A stretch of DNA of 7,508 nucleotides from Candidatus Solibacter sp. GTDB lineage: Bacteria > Acidobacteriota > Terriglobia > Bryobacterales > Bryobacteraceae. Location: the NCBI GenBank assembly GCA_017883345.1, contig JADGNT010000228.1, forward strand, positions 1-7,508. Direction: 5' to 3'. The notes under the pieces were generated by a model. That model searched no databases. It was not told the DNA's origin and worked only from the letters and a program-made list of their open reading frames with translations. Made by a program: the position numbers and the translations under genes. This document shows positions 5,789 to 7,508 of the stretch, piece after piece. Position 1 is the first letter of the stretch. Each line of letters begins with the position of its first letter.

Positions 5789-5879
5789 TTAACCGTTTTC
5801 GGGAAAGCGGGCCATGAATACGCCGCAACCTGGCAGGATGCGCCCCATTTTCGTCGTGTGCCCGAAAACGCGTAAGCAC
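5785..5879. repeat. 19-base inverted repeat ending seven bases after the carD stop
   Basis: Positions 5785-5803 pair with 5861-5879 at 17 of 19 positions; the two mismatches are adjacent (5792-5793). The 57-base interior holds a further hairpin at 5824-5842 (CGCA, mismatch, CCT, loop GGC, AGG, mismatch, TGCG). In the carD transcript this fold would begin 7 bases beyond the stop codon, so it could act as a 3' UTR structure, a terminator without a T-tract, or be a repeat-family member. Confidence 0.55.
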
Positions 5880-5886
5880 GCAGATC

Positions 5887-6393
5887 TTACTGAATCGCGG
5901 GCAAACTCAGGCCGGACTTCGCCAGCGCGCGTTGCATGAGGGCGACGGCATGGATTTCGGGAACGCCGCGCGCAATCGAGATCTCCGAAACCAGCATGTG
6001 GCGCGCCCGGTCCAGCATCTTCTTTTCGCGGAAGGACAGCGGCTTATCGATGTGCAGGCGCAGCAGGCCCTTGAAAACCTCGGCGGCTTTCAGCAGGTCC
6101 CCGCTCTGCATTTTGTCGCTATTCTCCTTGAAGCGGACCTTCCAATCGGGGTGGAATGGACACCAGCCGATCGCCAGGTACGAGAGAATTCGCGAGATCT
6201 CCCGGTCCTTGGTTACCCTCCGCAGCCCGATGTTGGCGGCGTTGGACAGTGGCACCAGCACCGTCATGCTACAGCCAAATCGCAGCAGGTAGAATCTCTC
6301 GAAAGCGGTGCCAAACGAACGGGTGCTGATATTCTCGATGGTCCCAACGCCTTGGTTGGGATACACTACCTTGTCGCCAATTTGAAAGGTCAT
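5887..6393 (-). CDS. carD: CarD/CdnL family RNA polymerase-binding transcriptional regulator
   Basis: CarD-type proteins bind the RNA polymerase beta subunit and stabilise the open complex at promoters, notably of rRNA genes. The 168 residues match the family's length. The N-terminal Tudor-like polymerase-interaction domain is clear: IGDKVVYPNQGVGTIENI (5-22) and FYLLRFG..MTVLVPLSNAANIGLR (34-58). The C-terminal helical DNA-binding part has DWKVRFKENSDKMQSGD (83-99) and LSFREKKMLDRARHMLVSEI (119-138). Trp84 sits where the family's wedge tryptophan is expected (Trp85 in the Mycobacterium protein). I chose ATG 6393, with GGGGGA at 6400-6405 six bases upstream, over the GTG at 6414, which would add seven residues lacking family similarity. 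The gene has its own strong promoter and converges on udk. Confidence 0.93.
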   Translation of the reverse strand: MTFQIGDKVVYPNQGVGTIENISTRSFGTAFERFYLLRFGCSMTVLVPLSNAANIGLRRVTKDREISRILSYLAIGWCPFHPDWKVRFKENSDKMQSGDLLKAAEVFKGLLRLHIDKPLSFREKKMLDRARHMLVSEISIARGVPEIHAVALMQRALAKSGLSLPAIQ

Positions 6394-6455
6394 ACGGGGT
6401 CCCCCACAAACCACCGCTACCGAGTGCTGTTTTGGAATTGGTGTAACGACCCTAA

Positions 6456-6484
6456 ATACTACACTCGTCAGCGCTTCCTGTCAA
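6456..6484 (-). promoter_or_regulatory. Housekeeping sigma-70-type promoter of carD
   Basis: On the minus strand a perfect -35 box TTGACA (plus positions 6479-6484) is followed by a 17-base spacer and a -10 box TAGTAT (6456-6461). Initiation would fall near 6449, giving a leader of about 55 bases before ATG 6393. A 7-bp perfect dyad, ACACTCG/CGAGTGT (6461-6467/6488-6494), brackets the spacer and the -35 box, a suitable position for a repressor. Confidence 0.8.
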
Positions 6485-6521
6485 GTGCGAGTGTTTAAAT
6501 AACCGTCAATTTTCGGACAAT

Positions 6522-6531
6522 ACTGGCCAGT
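6522..6531. promoter_or_regulatory. 10-bp palindrome upstream of the carD promoter
   Basis: ACTGGCCAGT at 6522-6531 is a perfect palindrome in an AT-rich stretch about 40 bases upstream of the carD -35 box, where an activator site could sit. The factor is unknown. The remaining upstream DNA (6532-6654) shows weak hairpin potential around 6593-6618 and no supportable gene. Confidence 0.3.
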
Positions 6532-6654
6532 TTTACAACATTAGCGGTCAGAATCGAAAGACAGTGAGGGAATTAGGGACAACTAAGGTCAGATGCCGAG
6601 CGGGCAAAATACACCCGGCACACGTGTACTACGTGGGGAGTCTTTGTAGTGCTT

Positions 6655-6960
6655 TTAGTCGCTCGCGCCGACCTCGCTTTCGTCTTCGACCGACAAACCG
6701 CGCTCCGCCAAAAGCAGGCGCCGCAAACTGCGCAGATCGTTCAAGATGCGCCGGCTGCTGGTGATATGAAGGTTGAGCTTGGCGAGGTTGTAGGAAACCA
6801 GGAGGAGAGCTTCTTTACGGCGGTCCGCACGATCCTGCTCGGCCGCGGCGATTTCTTCTTCGACGTCGCGCCGGGCTTCATTCACTGCTTCGGCGAGCAT
6901 TCGAACGTATTCGTGCGATCCCTCGATACTGTCAAACGGCGTTTCGGCTTTGTGGCTCAC
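6655..6960 (-). CDS. Small helical protein of unknown function
   Basis: I do not recognise this 101-residue protein. It starts with GTG at 6960 (GTGAGCCAC), preceded by a purine-rich GGAAGG six bases upstream; an in-frame stop near 7019 and no other start codon in between fix this choice. The sequence predicts two long helices: a charged one at about 15-48, rich in Glu, Asp, Arg and Ala, and one at about 50-88 with regularly spaced Leu (52-54, 59, 62, 64, 73, 76, 79, 82-84). It ends in an acidic tail (92-101). There is no signal peptide, membrane segment, cysteine or catalytic motif. A helical hairpin or short coiled coil that binds a partner protein is the likely form. It is transcribed divergently from a LytTR-type response regulator and lies upstream of carD on the same strand, but 261 bases with a separate promoter keep it apart from carD. 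Confidence 0.7.
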   Translation of the reverse strand: MSHKAETPFDSIEGSHEYVRMLAEAVNEARRDVEEEIAAAEQDRADRRKEALLLVSYNLAKLNLHITSSRRILNDLRSLRRLLLAERGLSVEDESEVGASD

Positions 6961-7003
6961 AATCCGCCTTCCCGACCGCCTGCCCTTGCCGGTGGCCCTG
7001 CTA

Positions 7004-7031
7004 AGATTAAGTGTTATTCATTGTCGCACAA
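7004..7031 (-). promoter_or_regulatory. Possible promoter of the small helical protein
   Basis: On the minus strand TTGTGC (7026-7031) and TAATCT (7004-7009) are spaced by 16 bases, in the AT-rich part of the 130-base divergent gap and about 45 bases before GTG 6960. The match is moderate. A second TAATCT lies on the plus strand at 7053-7058, but without a usable -35 box, so the response regulator's promoter is undecided. Confidence 0.35.
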
Positions 7032-7090
7032 AATAAACCCGGCGGAAATAGCTAATCTGGACCTTCGGAGACCGCGAACCGTGGCGGAAA

Positions 7091-7508
7091 ATGGAACATA
7101 CATTAAAAGCCGTCCTGGTGGATGACGAGGAACTGGCCCGAGGGTATCTGCGCGAATTGCTGGCCTCGCACCCTGAAATCATGGTGGTCGCCGAATGCGC
7201 CAACGGGTTCGAGGCGGTGAAAGCCATCGCCGAAACCAGCCCCGACCTGCTCTTTCTGGACGTCCAAATGCCCAAGCTGGATGGCTTCGAAGTGCTGGAA
7301 CTGATCGAGCCCTCGCAGGCGCCGGTGGTCATCTTCGTCACGGCATACGACCGGTATGCGATGCGCGCCTTCGACGCCCACGCCGTGGACTACCTGCTGA
7401 AGCCTTTCAGCGCACAACGTTTCGAGCGCGCGCTGGAGCGGGCGCGTGCCCGTCTGGGAGAACGCCGCACGCTGCCCGAAATCGCGCCCGAGGCCCGGCC
7501 CACTGGCG
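7091..7508 (+). CDS. LytTR-type response regulator, N-terminal part (cut by window end)
   Basis: The frame from ATG 7091 runs open to the last base (139 complete codons), so the gene continues beyond the window. Residues 5 to about 120 are a receiver domain: acidic pair Asp11-Asp12 (VLVDDEE), phosphoacceptor Asp57 in LLFLDVQMPKLDG, Thr84 and Lys104. The stretch FVTAYDRYAMRAFDAHAVDYLLKPF (82-106) is characteristic of the LytR/AlgR subfamily, whose output is a LytTR DNA-binding domain; that domain is expected downstream but not seen here. Residues 107-139 look like the start of a linker (RALERARARLGERR then Pro/Ala-rich). A weak purine stretch, GGCGGAAA (7083-7090), precedes the ATG. The cognate sensor kinase, often adjacent in this family, is not in the window. 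Confidence 0.9.
   Translation, partial: MEHTLKAVLVDDEELARGYLRELLASHPEIMVVAECANGFEAVKAIAETSPDLLFLDVQMPKLDGFEVLELIEPSQAPVVIFVTAYDRYAMRAFDAHAVDYLLKPFSAQRFERALERARARLGERRTLPEIAPEARPTG

Larger units (their letters stand above)
5549..5886. other. Convergent intergenic region, gene-free and densely structured
   Basis: This 338-base gap lies between the stop of udk (plus) and the stop of carD (minus). Short open frames exist on both strands (plus 5579-5875, minus 5676-5879). Neither shows recognisable protein motifs nor a convincing ribosome site, and both are explained by the lack of stops in GC-rich DNA. Four inverted-repeat units occupy most of 5599-5879: a 20-base arm pair (5599-5673), a 6-bp bulged hairpin (5705-5710/5717-5723), a 9-base arm pair (5737-5779) and a 19-base arm pair (5785-5879). 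Some termination function for one or both converging genes is likely, but no classical stem with a T-tract stands out. Confidence 0.55.

Noticed and set aside
5579..5875. 98-codon plus-strand and 67-codon minus-strand frames in the convergent gap
   Set aside because: No recognisable motif or ribosome site. Both run through inverted repeats, which explain the sequence better.
5785..5879. Integron attC site
   Set aside because: On the minus strand the end GTTAAGC fits GTTRRRY, but the other end (GCTTACG) breaks RYYYAAC. The stem lacks the usual attC spacing, and there is no integrase or cassette array.
6649..7125. 158-codon plus-strand frame across the helical protein gene
   Set aside because: The minus-strand reading gives a coherent amphipathic helical protein with a start and ribosome site. 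The plus frame runs into the response regulator start and shows no motif.
1..7508. Defence system, CRISPR array, prophage or transposase
   Set aside because: No regularly spaced repeats, no transposase or phage protein and no toxin-antitoxin pair. The genes are housekeeping or regulatory.

Overview
The window is GC-rich bacterial chromosomal DNA that looks like core genome rather than a mobile or defence region. The gene set is a HemX/CcsA-like membrane protein followed by hemA, hemC and a fused cobA-hemD, then a uridine kinase, a CarD/CdnL-type RNA polymerase-binding regulator, a small helical hypothetical protein and a LytTR-type response regulator. With the codon use and the style of the intergenic repeats, this suggests an acidobacterium of the Solibacter/Bryobacterales kind. 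That placement is inferred from gene content and general impression; no marker gene in the window proves it.

Positions 1-203 hold no convincing gene. They start with a near-perfect 58-base hairpin and end in a weak promoter-like stretch. Positions 204-3178 are a tight plus-strand tetrapyrrole operon. The HemX/CcsA-like gene overlaps hemA (glutamyl-tRNA reductase) by an ATGA, and hemA is followed after 3 bases by hemC (hydroxymethylbilane synthase). Positions 3179-3434 separate hemC from the next gene and are filled with hairpins, including a 128-base element bounded by inverted repeats and a small tandem repeat. Positions 3435-4928 encode one polypeptide with uroporphyrinogen-III C-methyltransferase (CobA) at the N-terminus and uroporphyrinogen-III synthase (HemD) at the C-terminus. 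Its stop codon overlaps by one base the start of udk (4928-5548).

Together, HemA starts 5-aminolevulinate synthesis from glutamyl-tRNA (C5 route), HemC makes the linear tetrapyrrole, the HemD half closes the ring to uroporphyrinogen III, and the CobA half diverts part of it to precorrin-2 for siroheme or cobalamin. hemL, hemB and the later heme genes are not in the window. The HemX-like protein probably affects HemA level or heme/cytochrome handling in the membrane.

Positions 5549-5886 lie between convergent udk and carD. This gene-free stretch is unusually dense in inverted repeats (arms of 20, 9, 7 and 19 bases, some mutually exclusive). carD (5887-6393, minus) has a textbook promoter with a perfect TTGACA box, a 17-base spacer and TAGTAT. 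Upstream of it are a 101-residue helical hypothetical protein on the minus strand and, divergent from it, the start of a LytTR-type response regulator cut off by the window end.

I found no CRISPR array, transposase, toxin-antitoxin pair, phage gene, tRNA or rRNA. The least explained parts are the two structured intergenic blocks at 3190-3406 and 5599-5879. I see no clear new protein system.
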